Assembly: GCF_003355155.1 (NCBI RefSeq)
Contig: NZ_CP031320.1
Coordinates: 372,001 to 436,000 of the forward strand
DNA from: Streptomyces armeniacus
Lineage (GTDB): Bacteria; Actinomycetota; Actinomycetes; Streptomycetales; Streptomycetaceae
Direction of reading: 5' to 3'
DNA: 64,000 bases
The notes beneath the pieces were generated by a model. It saw only the letters and a list, made by a program, of their open reading frames with translations. It had not been told where the DNA came from and ran no database searches. Position numbers and translations under genes: made by a program. This document shows positions 40,130 to 47,803 of this stretch, piece by piece; position 1 is the stretch's first letter; every line of letters starts with the position of its first letter.

Positions 40130-42283
40130 CTACGACCCTTCCGGCGCGGGGCCGCGGTAACGGAACTCGCCGTTCTCGACCCGGTACAGGAACGACGTCT
40201 CGCCGTTGAACCTGCCGTTGTCGGCGTCGAACGCGTACGTCTTGGTGATGCCGCGGTAGCGGCTCTTGCGCAGCAGGGGGACGAGTTCGGCGCGGGACGG
40301 CGGACGGCCGCCCTCCGCCGCTTTCACCAGCTGCTCGATGGCGAGGTTCGCCGCGTCGTACGCCTCCGCGGCGTATCTGCCGGGTGCCGCGCCGAAGCGG
40401 CGGCGGAAGGCTGCGGTGAACGCCTTGGCCGCCGGCACCCCGGCCGGGTCGACGAAGGACGAGCCGATCAGCCAGCCCTCCGCGGCCTCGCCCGCCTGTT
40501 CCAGGAAGGCGGGTTCGAGCAGCGCCTCGTCGCCCAGCCGCGGGCCGTCGAAGCCCGCCGCCGCCAGTTCGCGGGCGACCTTCGCCGCGCCCTCGGCGTG
40601 CCCCGCGTACACGAACGCGTCGGCCTTCCCGTCCAGGATGTCCGCGACCTGCGGCCCGAAGTCGCCGTGGCCCGCCGGCACCACGCGCGGCCGGAACGGG
40701 ATACGGGCCTGCCGCAGCGTGTCGGCCAGCGCCTGCGTCGTCTCCCAGGCGACGGGGTCCGCCGTACGGTCCTGGAGCACGCCGGGGCGCGCGGACTCCG
40801 CCTCCTTGGCGAGGTACACGGCGAGCCCGAACCCCACCGCGTAGACCCGCGGCCGGCAGTGCACCGCCGGCCGGCAGCGGCGCGTCATGAGCACGAACGC
40901 GCCGGGTGCCACGAGTAGCAGCGGGAGCAGCGCCTCGTCGTAGGTGTCGGACGCGCCGTACACGCTCTCCTCGGTGGTCGGTCCGAGCACGGCGAGCACC
41001 CCGCGGTCCCGTACGAGGCTCTGCGCGGCGCCCTTCGCACGCGCCTCCGCGCCTCGGTCGTCGGCCGTTTTCAGGCCGAGCTCGAAGGGCTTGTCCCGGC
41101 GGGCGTTGTACTGCTCGACGGCCAGCCGCGCGCCCCGCTCGTGCGCCTCGCCGACGGCCTTGCCGGGACCGCTGAGGTCCGCGTGCACGCCCAGGGACCA
41201 GCGGGTGCCCGCCGGTCCGCTCTCGTTTCCGCGGGTCGCGGCCCACAGCGCGGTCCCGCCGCCGGCCGCCGCGAGGACGGCCGCACCGGACGCCAGCGCG
41301 AGCAGCCGGCGGCGGCCGGTACCCGTGGCGGGCCCGTCGTCCGGCGCACCGGCGGCGGTGGTCGCGACGTCGGGCAGCGCCAGCATCCGTGCCGAGCGGT
41401 CGGCGATGTCCCGTACGACCTGCTCGGGCAGCCAGGCCCCGCCGGGTACGGCGTGCTCGGCGAGCCGGAACTCGATCTCCCGCGCGGTCGGGCGGGCGGC
41501 GGGTTCCTTGGCGAGGCAGTCGCGCAGCAGCGCGCGGAGGCCGGCGCCGGCGTCGTCGTCCGGGCCGCTGCCGATGCCCTCCAGGTCGGGCTGGTCGTGC
41601 ACGGTCCGGTAGAGGAGGGCTTCCACGGTCCCCTCGCCGAACGGGGGCCGTCCGGTGGCCGCGTACGCGAGGAGGCAGCCGAGGGAGAACACGTCGCTGG
41701 CCGGTCCGAGTTCGCCTGTACGGGCCTCCGCCTGCTCGGGCGAGAGGTAGCCGGGAGTGCCGGCGACCATGCCCACCGAGGTGAGCGCGGTCTGGCCGGC
41801 GGACCGCGCGATGCCGAAGTCGATGAGCCGGGGGCCGTCGACGGCGAGCAGGACGTTGCCCGGCTTGATGTCGCGGTGGACGAGCCCGGCCGCGTGCACC
41901 TCGCGCAGGGCCGCGGCGAGCAGCCGGCCGAGGGACCGCACGCTCGGGACGGGCAGCGGGCCGGTGCGGCGTACGGCCTCACCGAGCGGCGGACCGGGCA
42001 CGTACGCCGTCGCCAGCCAGGGCGTGGGCGCGTCCGGGTCGGCAGCGGTAACGGGCACCGCCCAGGGGCTGTTCACGCGCCGGACCGCCGCGACCTCGCG
42101 ACGGAAGCGGATGCGGAAGTCGGGTTCGCCGGCCAGCTCCGGGTGTACGGCCTTCACCGCGGCGAGGGCCCCGCTGCCGGAGCGCCCGAGGTAGACGACT
42201 CCCATGCCGCCCGCGCCGAGCCGGGCGAGCAGCCGGTGGCCGCCGAGCCACGCGGGGTCGTGCGGGAGAAGCGGCTCGCTCAC
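40130..42283 (-). CDS. Ser/Thr kinase fused to an extracellular substrate-binding domain (kinase 1)
   Basis: This is a 717-residue paralogue of the next gene with the same order of domains. The kinase motifs LGAGGMGVVYLGR, AAVKAV, HRDIKPGN and DFGIAR are intact. One helix follows near residue 330 (RRLLALASGAAVLAAAGG), then a binding domain (GVHADLSGPGKAVGE, VLGPTTEESVYG). The binding domain has an extra hydrophobic patch (LLLVAPGAFVLM), which differs from kinase 2 and may change ligand preference. The GTG start overlaps the lipoprotein stop (GTGA), so translation is coupled. Confidence 0.88.
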   Translation of the reverse strand: MSEPLLPHDPAWLGGHRLLARLGAGGMGVVYLGRSGSGALAAVKAVHPELAGEPDFRIRFRREVAAVRRVNSPWAVPVTAADPDAPTPWLATAYVPGPPLGEAVRRTGPLPVPSVRSLGRLLAAALREVHAAGLVHRDIKPGNVLLAVDGPRLIDFGIARSAGQTALTSVGMVAGTPGYLSPEQAEARTGELGPASDVFSLGCLLAYAATGRPPFGEGTVEALLYRTVHDQPDLEGIGSGPDDDAGAGLRALLRDCLAKEPAARPTAREIEFRLAEHAVPGGAWLPEQVVRDIADRSARMLALPDVATTAAGAPDDGPATGTGRRRLLALASGAAVLAAAGGGTALWAATRGNESGPAGTRWSLGVHADLSGPGKAVGEAHERGARLAVEQYNARRDKPFELGLKTADDRGAEARAKGAAQSLVRDRGVLAVLGPTTEESVYGASDTYDEALLPLLLVAPGAFVLMTRRCRPAVHCRPRVYAVGFGLAVYLAKEAESARPGVLQDRTADPVAWETTQALADTLRQARIPFRPRVVPAGHGDFGPQVADILDGKADAFVYAGHAEGAAKVARELAAAGFDGPRLGDEALLEPAFLEQAGEAAEGWLIGSSFVDPAGVPAAKAFTAAFRRRFGAAPGRYAAEAYDAANLAIEQLVKAAEGGRPPSRAELVPLLRKSRYRGITKTYAFDADNGRFNGETSFLYRVENGEFRYRGPAPEGS

Positions 42284-43119
42284 TTCCTCTCCTCCAGCAG
42301 GAGTTCGGCCGTGGCCGACATGTTGGCGGTGCCCCGCGCGCCCACGGTCTGGACGGCTGCCACGTCGTGTCCCTCCGAGCCCTTGACCGCCGCTCCGACC
42401 GTGACGCTGCCGATCCTGGTCACGGCCCAGACGTACGGGTGCGGGCCGCCGGGCGGGCCGCCGTGGACGCGGCCGGTCTCCTGCAGGAAGTCGTCACCGA
42501 CGTCGCGGCGCCCCTGGAACGGGTCTCCCCCGGACCTCAGCCCGGTGATGCGTTCCGTCGCGTCCAGCTGCTGGTCGGGGCAGCGCAACGGCTCCTCCAG
42601 GATCCGGGCCATCTTCCATTCGGCGCTTGCCGTGTCGCGGTGGACAGTGACGACGGCGGTGACGCGCAGCGTGCCCTTGCCGTCCTCGGCGGGCAGTTCG
42701 CTGCGCCGGACGACGCTGACGAACTCGGAGGACGGCAGCGCACGCTGCTTCCAGACGCAGTCCTCGCCGAGTACGGACGTCCGGCGGGGCCCGCTCTTGT
42801 ACGGGCTGCTCCTGACGTATCCGGCCCCCCAGCTCTCCGGCTCGGCAACCACCTCGCGCGCGAACCGCAGCGCCTCCTCACGGGTCTTCGGTACGCGGTC
42901 CGGGTCGGGCACGAAGTCCCGGCCGGACGGGCCGGGGCTGGGGCCGCCGCCGCCCGCCGCATCGGGGGGCGACGGGGAGGCGCTGCCGGTGCCGTTCCCG
43001 CCTGCGGCACCATCGTCCCCGGCGCCGTCCCCCGTACACCCCGGTACGAGGAGGGCTGCAGCGAGGACGCTCCCGCACAGCCGAAGACGCGTACGCGCAC
43101 GCCCGCCGATCGCCACCAT
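42280..43119 (-). CDS. lipoprotein, first gene of the kinase operon
   Basis: This 279-residue exported lipoprotein has signal RLRLCGSVLAAALLVPGC with the lipobox Cys near residue 28, then a Gly/Ser/Pro linker and a globular domain of unknown family. It is the first gene of an operon with two sensor kinases and may present or modify a signal for them. The start is ATG or a nearby codon at 43119. Confidence 0.78.
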   Translation of the reverse strand: MVAIGGRARTRLRLCGSVLAAALLVPGCTGDGAGDDGAAGGNGTGSASPSPPDAAGGGGPSPGPSGRDFVPDPDRVPKTREEALRFAREVVAEPESWGAGYVRSSPYKSGPRRTSVLGEDCVWKQRALPSSEFVSVVRRSELPAEDGKGTLRVTAVVTVHRDTASAEWKMARILEEPLRCPDQQLDATERITGLRSGGDPFQGRRDVGDDFLQETGRVHGGPPGGPHPYVWAVTRIGSVTVGAAVKGSEGHDVAAVQTVGARGTANMSATAELLLEERK

Positions 43120-43277
43120 TCCCCCCGAGCCCTGCGGTCACTGCCCTGCCATCGTGCACGGGGGCGGGAGGGGTTCCCGGCCTGCGATCGGCACTGTTAC
43201 GCAACTGATGCGAGGTCACGACCGGTCCCGGGCCCGCCGGGGACCTGCGGGCACGGCCGACTCCCGCCCGGTGGCCG

Positions 43278-43916
43278 CTAGTCGATGATGCGGGGCGACA
43301 GCGCGCCCAGCGGCAGCAGGTCGACCTCGGCGCCGGCGTCCCGCAGGTCGGTCAGCACCAGCTCGTCGTAGAGCAGCAGCCCGGACTGCTCCGGCCACAC
43401 GATCGCCCACAGCCACAGCCCGCGTGCCTCGCCGGCGAAGACGGCGCGGTCGGGAGGCGCGTCCTCGACGTGCCAGAGCGGGGTGGGGCGGCCGGCGGCC
43501 AGGACCTTGACGTGCGGGGGCTTGTCCACGCACATGTACGGTCCCGGGTCGGGGCCGTCGATCCCGGCGTAGCGCGCGCCGAGCCCGACGCCCAGCTCCT
43601 CGGCGACGAGCAGGAGCTCACCGGGCCCGCCCAGCGGGCCGGGGCCGGAGCAGGCGACCGCGGTGGCGCGGCCTCCGCTTCTGTCGTCGCCCGCACAGGC
43701 GACCCCCGAGAACAGCCAGCCGACCGGCAGCGGCCAGGGCATCCACACCGGGACCCTGGTGCGCCCGACGACGACGGCGAGCGCTTCGACACTGGGCGGG
43801 ATGACCGGTTGCAACGGGTGCACGCTGCCGTGCACATCGCACTGCCAGGTGTCGGCGAAGAGACCGGGCGCCCGGACCCGGCCACCACATTTCGGGCAAC
43901 TGGGTTCGCCCCTCAT
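43278..43916 (-). CDS. DUF6758-like protein
   Basis: This 212-residue protein has an N-terminal zinc-ribbon-like CPKCGG at 7-12 with a second pair only partly present (DTWQCDVHG). A conserved streptomycete domain follows (PLPVGWLFSGVACAGD, ARGLWLWAIVWPEQSG, PRIID end). Function unknown. ATG at 43916. Confidence 0.8.
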   Translation of the reverse strand: MRGEPSCPKCGGRVRAPGLFADTWQCDVHGSVHPLQPVIPPSVEALAVVVGRTRVPVWMPWPLPVGWLFSGVACAGDDRSGGRATAVACSGPGPLGGPGELLLVAEELGVGLGARYAGIDGPDPGPYMCVDKPPHVKVLAAGRPTPLWHVEDAPPDRAVFAGEARGLWLWAIVWPEQSGLLLYDELVLTDLRDAGAEVDLLPLGALSPRIID

Positions 43917-43990
43917 GAAGCACCACGGTCCTACCAGGCCGCCGCCGCGTCAAGGACGATCACCCACCCGGGGATCAAGGTGCAGCTCGC

Positions 43991-44017
43991 ACTAGTTAGG
44001 GTGGCTAATTTAATACG
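43991..44017. promoter_or_regulatory. AT-rich patch with TTAG-N5-CTAA dyad
   Basis: 17 of 27 bases are A or T, which is exceptional here. It holds TTAGGGTGGCTAA followed by TTTAA. It resembles an iron-box or MarR-type operator only loosely. It looks like the promoter of the rightward gene whose remnant follows. Confidence 0.4.
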
Positions 44018-44049
44018 TGTAGCCGTCATTCATATTCAACGAGGCCGCC

Positions 44050-44300
44050 GCGCTGTCCGGCACCACCGCTGCTCTACGAGTCCGCGCTGGGCCTCGTGGG
44101 CGGCGATCGTGTGGGCGCGCCGGGACTCGCTCCGGCACGAGGCGGAGGAGCTGCTGCCGGAACCCGAGGGGGACGGCGTGCGGCGGGAGAGCGTGCGGCG
44201 AGAGGAGGACAGCGTACGGGAGGAGGACAGCGTACGGGAGGAAGGCGTACGGGAGGACGGGCCCGCGCCCGCCAACTCACCGCTCGGCGGCCCCGCTTGA
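44050..44300 (+). pseudogene. remnant of a membrane transporter gene (C-terminal end)
   Basis: One frame reads LLYESALGLV up to about 44097. A second frame then reads AIVWARRDSLRHEAEELLPEPEG, continuing to the TGA at 44298. Joined by a one-base frameshift, these read like the last membrane helix and cytosolic tail of a transporter. No start or upstream body is present, and the AT-rich promoter lies directly before it, so most of the gene seems deleted. Family not certain. Confidence 0.4.
44202..44252 (+). repeat. 18-bp repeat in the remnant tail
   Basis: GAGGAGGACAGCGTACGG occurs at 44202-44219 and 44220-44237, then a 15-base variant ends at 44252. In the remnant frame it encodes EEDSVR units. 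Confidence 0.85.
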
Positions 44301-44325
44301 GCCCGGCCCCGGCCCCGCACAGCGG

Positions 44326-44931
44326 TCAGCCGTCCAGCGGCACCGGGGCGCGCAGCGGGTCCCGCAGGTCCGTACCGTGCCGCAGCCAGCGCTCCTCCAG
44401 GGCGGCCGCGCCGTGTACGCGCTTCCAGGCGGCCTCGTTCGGCGTCATGGGCAGCAGCGGCAGGAAGCGCACCGGCTCCAGCGGCTCGTCCAGCTCCAGA
44501 TCCGGCACGAGACCGCCGCCCTCGGCGACCAGTACGGAGGTGAACTGCGCCCCCGGCCACAGCGGTTCACCCACGTCCAGCGAGGCGCCGGGCACCACGA
44601 CCACGCCCTCCACCTGCGGCGAGGCGGCGAGGACGGCCAGCGGGCGCAGCACCTTGTCCAGCGTGCCCGCGTCCGCGCGCCCGGGGCGCAGCGACAGCAG
44701 CAGTTCCGCGCGCGGCCCCCGGTCCGGGTCGGCGAGGAGGGCCGCCGGGTCGGCCATCGGGGCGGCGGACATGCCCAGCGTCGCGTACCGCACGACGGGC
44801 TCGGGATCGCGGGTGACGAAACGCACCACCTCGATGCGCTCGGTCCCCAGGAAGGTCACCGCGGCACGGGCGTCGGGCTCGCCGAGCGCTGTACGCAGCC
44901 GGGCTTCGGCGAGTTGAAGGACGTCCACCAT
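44326..44931 (-). CDS. suppressor-of-fused (SUFU) domain protein
   Basis: This 201-residue protein matches the bacterial SUFU/SuFu-like domain: VVRYATLGMSA near 47-57, RAELLLSLRPG near 74-84, PGAQFTSVLVAE near 126-137 and the end motif LPLLPMTPNEAAWKRVHG. In bacteria this domain is often an immunity-type or scaffold module; here it is stand-alone. ATG at 44931 is used; ATG at 44943 adds four residues. There is no ribosome site, so it may be leaderless. Confidence 0.82.
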   Translation of the reverse strand: MVDVLQLAEARLRTALGEPDARAAVTFLGTERIEVVRFVTRDPEPVVRYATLGMSAAPMADPAALLADPDRGPRAELLLSLRPGRADAGTLDKVLRPLAVLAASPQVEGVVVVPGASLDVGEPLWPGAQFTSVLVAEGGGLVPDLELDEPLEPVRFLPLLPMTPNEAAWKRVHGAAALEERWLRHGTDLRDPLRAPVPLDG

Positions 44932-45020
44932 ACGAGCGAGCATAGATCCCGTAAGCGCTCGGCAAACTGCGGGCCGCCCTGGCCGGATCTGGCACGGGAG
45001 TGGTCCCGTGAGTGCTACCG

Positions 45021-45035
45021 TTGACCGCTGGTCAA
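45021..45035. promoter_or_regulatory. TTGACC-GCT-GGTCAA dyad
   Basis: A perfect 6+3+6 inverted repeat lies 90 bases from the SUFU gene start and about 50 bases before the small ORF of the corA leader. It is an operator candidate, or the TTGACC could serve as a -35. Confidence 0.45.
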
Positions 45036-45081
45036 GCCTGTGCGATTCGTCCCCTATGGGGGACCGGCTGGAGGAGGTGGG

Positions 45082-45333
45082 GTGCATGGATCCGAGTCGA
45101 CCGTGCAGTACCAACCGCTCTTCCGCCAGGCACCCGCGTCCCCGCGCCTGAGGCCCGTCCCGCTCCGTACCGTTCCGCGGTGGCACGCGGCAGGACACTC
45201 CGGGGTGCGCACGACGGAAGAGCGCCCGAGTTCCGCTCGATTTCCCACCGTCAGCGAACGCCGTCAGCGGGGTTACGCGCGGTGCCCGCTTTGTAGACCT
45301 CCGGCCGTGTCCGCGTGGGCCGCCGGACCGTAG
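45082..45333 (+). CDS. small ORF in the corA leader
   Basis: A double ribosome site (GGAGGAGG at 45070-45077) precedes two overlapping starts. GTG at 45082 opens an 83-codon frame with good codon bias in its first 30 codons. ATG at 45086 in another frame opens a 21-codon peptide (MDPSRPCSTNRSSARHPRPR then A) that is rich in Pro and Arg. Either could be a leader peptide for corA, which starts at 45396. No family is known. Besides this and the dyad, 44932-45395 contains a GACCT/AGGTC-closed hairpin near 45296-45336. Confidence 0.35.
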   Translation: MHGSESTVQYQPLFRQAPASPRLRPVPLRTVPRWHAAGHSGVRTTEERPSSARFPTVSERRQRGYARCPLCRPPAVSAWAAGP

Positions 45334-45395
45334 GTCCCCATTCCGGGCAGCGTTGCGCCTGCCACTGGCGGCTCGGCACCGCACAAGGAGCCAGC

Positions 45396-46508
45396 ATGTC
45401 GATGATCCGAGACCTGCGCGCCGCCGTCCGCCCCGCACTCCGCCGGGGCGGCCACAAGTCGTACGCGTACGACCACACGCGTACGCACACCGCCAGCGCC
45501 GTCGTGGACTGCGCCGTCTACCACGGCGGGCACCGCGAGGAGCACCAGCTGAACCCCGCCGAGGCGCTGCGCATCGTGCGCTCCGGTGAGGGCGGCGAGT
45601 TCGTGTGGATCGGCCTGCACGAGCCCACCGAGCAGGAGTTCTCCGGCATCGCCCAGGAGTACGGGCTGCACCCGCTCGCCGTCGAGGACGCGGTGCACGC
45701 GCACCAGCGGCCGAAGCTGGAGCGCTACGACGACAGCATCTTCACCGTCTTCAAGACCATCCACTACGTCGAGCACGCCGAACTCACCGCCACCAGCGAG
45801 GTCGTGGAGACCGGCGAGGTGATGTGCTTCACCGGCCGGGACTACGTCATCACGGTCCGGCACGGCGGCCAGGGCTCTCTGCGCGCCCTGCGGCACCGCC
45901 TCGAGAGCGACCCCGAGCTGCTGGCCAAGGGCCCCTCGGCGGTGCTGCACGCCATCGCCGACCAGACCGTGGACGGCTATCTGGCGGTGGCGGACGCCGT
46001 CCAGGACGACATCGACGAAGTCGAGATCGACGTCTTCTCGGACAGCAGCGGCCAGCGCAGCCGCGGCGGCGACGCCGGCCGCATCTACCAGCTGAAGCGC
46101 GAGGTGCTGGAGTTCAAGCGCGCCGTCTCGCCGCTGCTGCGGCCGATGCAGCTGCTCGCGGAGCGGCCGATGCGGCTGGTCGACCCGGACATCCAGAACT
46201 ACTTCCGCGACGTCGCCGACCATCTGACCCGCGTGAACGAGCAGGTGCTCGCCTTCGACGACCTGCTCAACTCCATCCTGCAGGCCAACCTCGCGCAGGC
46301 GACCGTCGCCCAGAACGAGGACATGCGGAAGATCACCTCATGGGCCGCGATCTTCGCCGTGCCCACGATGATCGCGGGCATCTACGGCATGAACTTCGAC
46401 CACATGCCGGAGCTCGAGTGGAAGTACGGCTATTACGGGGTGCTCGCGCTCACGGCCGCCATCTGCGTCGCCATCCACCGGGGTTTCAAGCGCAACGGCT
46501 GGCTGTAG
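45396..46508 (+). CDS. corA: CorA-type magnesium/cobalt channel
   Basis: This is a 370-residue protein with a large cytosolic funnel domain, a long helix region (LLRPMQLLAERP ... NEQVLAFDDLLNSIL) and two C-terminal membrane helices. The selectivity motif YGMNF is near 331-335. This is the standard CorA layout for passive Mg2+ uptake. ATG at 45396 follows AAGGAG. The next gene starts nine bases after its stop, so they form an operon. Confidence 0.93.
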   Translation: MSMIRDLRAAVRPALRRGGHKSYAYDHTRTHTASAVVDCAVYHGGHREEHQLNPAEALRIVRSGEGGEFVWIGLHEPTEQEFSGIAQEYGLHPLAVEDAVHAHQRPKLERYDDSIFTVFKTIHYVEHAELTATSEVVETGEVMCFTGRDYVITVRHGGQGSLRALRHRLESDPELLAKGPSAVLHAIADQTVDGYLAVADAVQDDIDEVEIDVFSDSSGQRSRGGDAGRIYQLKREVLEFKRAVSPLLRPMQLLAERPMRLVDPDIQNYFRDVADHLTRVNEQVLAFDDLLNSILQANLAQATVAQNEDMRKITSWAAIFAVPTMIAGIYGMNFDHMPELEWKYGYYGVLALTAAICVAIHRGFKRNGWL

Positions 46509-46517
46509 CCTGCCCCC

Positions 46518-47078
46518 ATGACCGCGCAGCAGCCGCCGCACGAGCCGACCGACCTCGCCGACCGGGCCCTCGTCGAGGAGGCCGCGAAGAAGTCCGGCCT
46601 CCTGTGGGTACGCGGGCCCGAGGGGCCGTCCCGCGCGCTGTGGCACGTATGGCACGAGGGCGCCGTATGCCTCGTCGGCGACGGGCCGCAGGAGCAGCCC
46701 CTCGACGGCCTCGGCCTCACCGACGGCGGCGCGGCCACCGTGACCGCGCGCAGCAAGGACAAGGGCGGGCGGCTGGTCGCCTGGCCGGTACGGGTCGTGG
46801 AGCTGACGCCCGGCGGCGAGCGGTGGACGGCGGCCGTCGACGAGCTCAAGGGCAAGCGGCTGAACGCGCCGGACGCCGACACGATCGCCGACCGCTGGGC
46901 CCGCGAGTGCCGCGTGCTGCGGCTCGAGACGGCGGGCGCGCCCGGCGAGCGGCCCGGCGCGATGCCGGACGCGTCGCACGCCGCCGCGCCGCGCCCCACC
47001 GCCGCCACCACGCGCCGTCCGGCCCCGGCGGGCCTGCCCCGGCTCCTCTTCCGCCGGAAGGGGCGCACGCCCCGCTAG
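46518..47078 (+). CDS. conserved protein cotranscribed with corA
   Basis: This is a 186-residue cytosolic protein. The first 140 residues look folded (LLWVRGPEGPSRALWHVWHEG near 28-48, ADRWARECRVLRLE near 125-138) and may adopt a split-barrel. The last 45 are a basic, Pro/Ala-rich tail. No named family. ATG at 46518. Confidence 0.75.
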   Translation: MTAQQPPHEPTDLADRALVEEAAKKSGLLWVRGPEGPSRALWHVWHEGAVCLVGDGPQEQPLDGLGLTDGGAATVTARSKDKGGRLVAWPVRVVELTPGGERWTAAVDELKGKRLNAPDADTIADRWARECRVLRLETAGAPGERPGAMPDASHAAAPRPTAATTRRPAPAGLPRLLFRRKGRTPR

Positions 47079-47094
47079 CCGCCCGTACGGCCGT

Positions 47095-47640
47095 ACGGAC
47101 GGCCTCCGGCGACGAGCGCCGTACGGCCGCGCGGTACGCCGCCGGGGTGACGGCCTGCCAGCTCGGCTGGCTCGGGCTGCTGTTCCTCCCGTACGGCCTG
47201 GCACCCGCGCCATATCGCCGAGCGCTACGGGCTGTTCACCATCATCGTGCTCGGCGAGAGCATCGCGGCGGCGACCGTCGCGGTGAAGACCGCGGTGGAC
47301 GAGCACGGGGAGCTGGACGAGCTGCTGCCGATCGCCGCGGGCGGGCTGCTGCTCGTCTTCTCCGCCTGGCGGGTGTATTTCACCGTGCCCGTCCACCGCC
47401 GTCTGACGTCCAGCCGCATGGCGTTCCTGTGGGGGTACGGGCAGTTCGCCCTGGCGGAGTGGCTGCTGCACTCCCGGTACGGCGGGCGGGGCGCGGGCCG
47501 GACGGTGCTGCCGGTGACGGCCGCGGTGGTGCTGGCGTGCACGTTCGCCGGGGAGTACGCCGTACTGCTGGCCGGGTGCGCGACGGCGCTGGCGGTGGCG
47601 GCGGGCGTCGCGCTCACGGCGCGGCAGGCGCGTACGGGGG
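47095..47640 (+). pseudogene. broken low-temperature-requirement A (LtrA) gene
   Basis: One frame (about 47100-47195) reads ARYAAGVTACQLGWLGLLFLP, a middle LtrA helix. A second frame from 47197 reads WHPRHIAERYGLFTIIVLGE, the LtrA signature, and three more helices. The first 200 residues of a normal LtrA are absent, about 25 residues are missing between the pieces, and the frames differ. The second frame has no stop where LtrA should end and runs on antisense into the kinase gene. It is a degraded membrane protein gene. Confidence 0.75.
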
Positions 47641-47723
47641 CGGGCTCAGCGCCGAAGGGCGGAACACCCGCCCCTGAGCCAAGCCGCGTCCCGCCCCCGC
47701 GGGCCCACTTGGCGCGCCACCCC

Positions 47724-47747
47724 AAGCCCGTCCGGCGCTTGAGGACG
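47724..47747. repeat. dispersed Streptomyces intergenic element
   Basis: This segment holds GTCCGGCGCTTGAGGAC. Close variants are scattered through Streptomyces intergenic DNA. Function unknown. It lies between the LtrA remnant and the kinase gene. Confidence 0.5.
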
Positions 47748-47803
47748 GCCCTCAGCCACGATGAGGGGGCCGCCGGAGCCCCACGTGCAGCCCATGGCAA
47801 GGA

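Noticed and set aside
43991..44017. An iron-box (DmdR/IdeR) site
   Set aside because: The spacing is one base short of the 19-bp consensus with many mismatches, and no iron or siderophore gene is adjacent.
44326..44931. The SUFU-domain protein as part of a toxin-immunity pair
   Set aside because: No toxin-like gene is adjacent; the neighbours are a broken transporter and corA.
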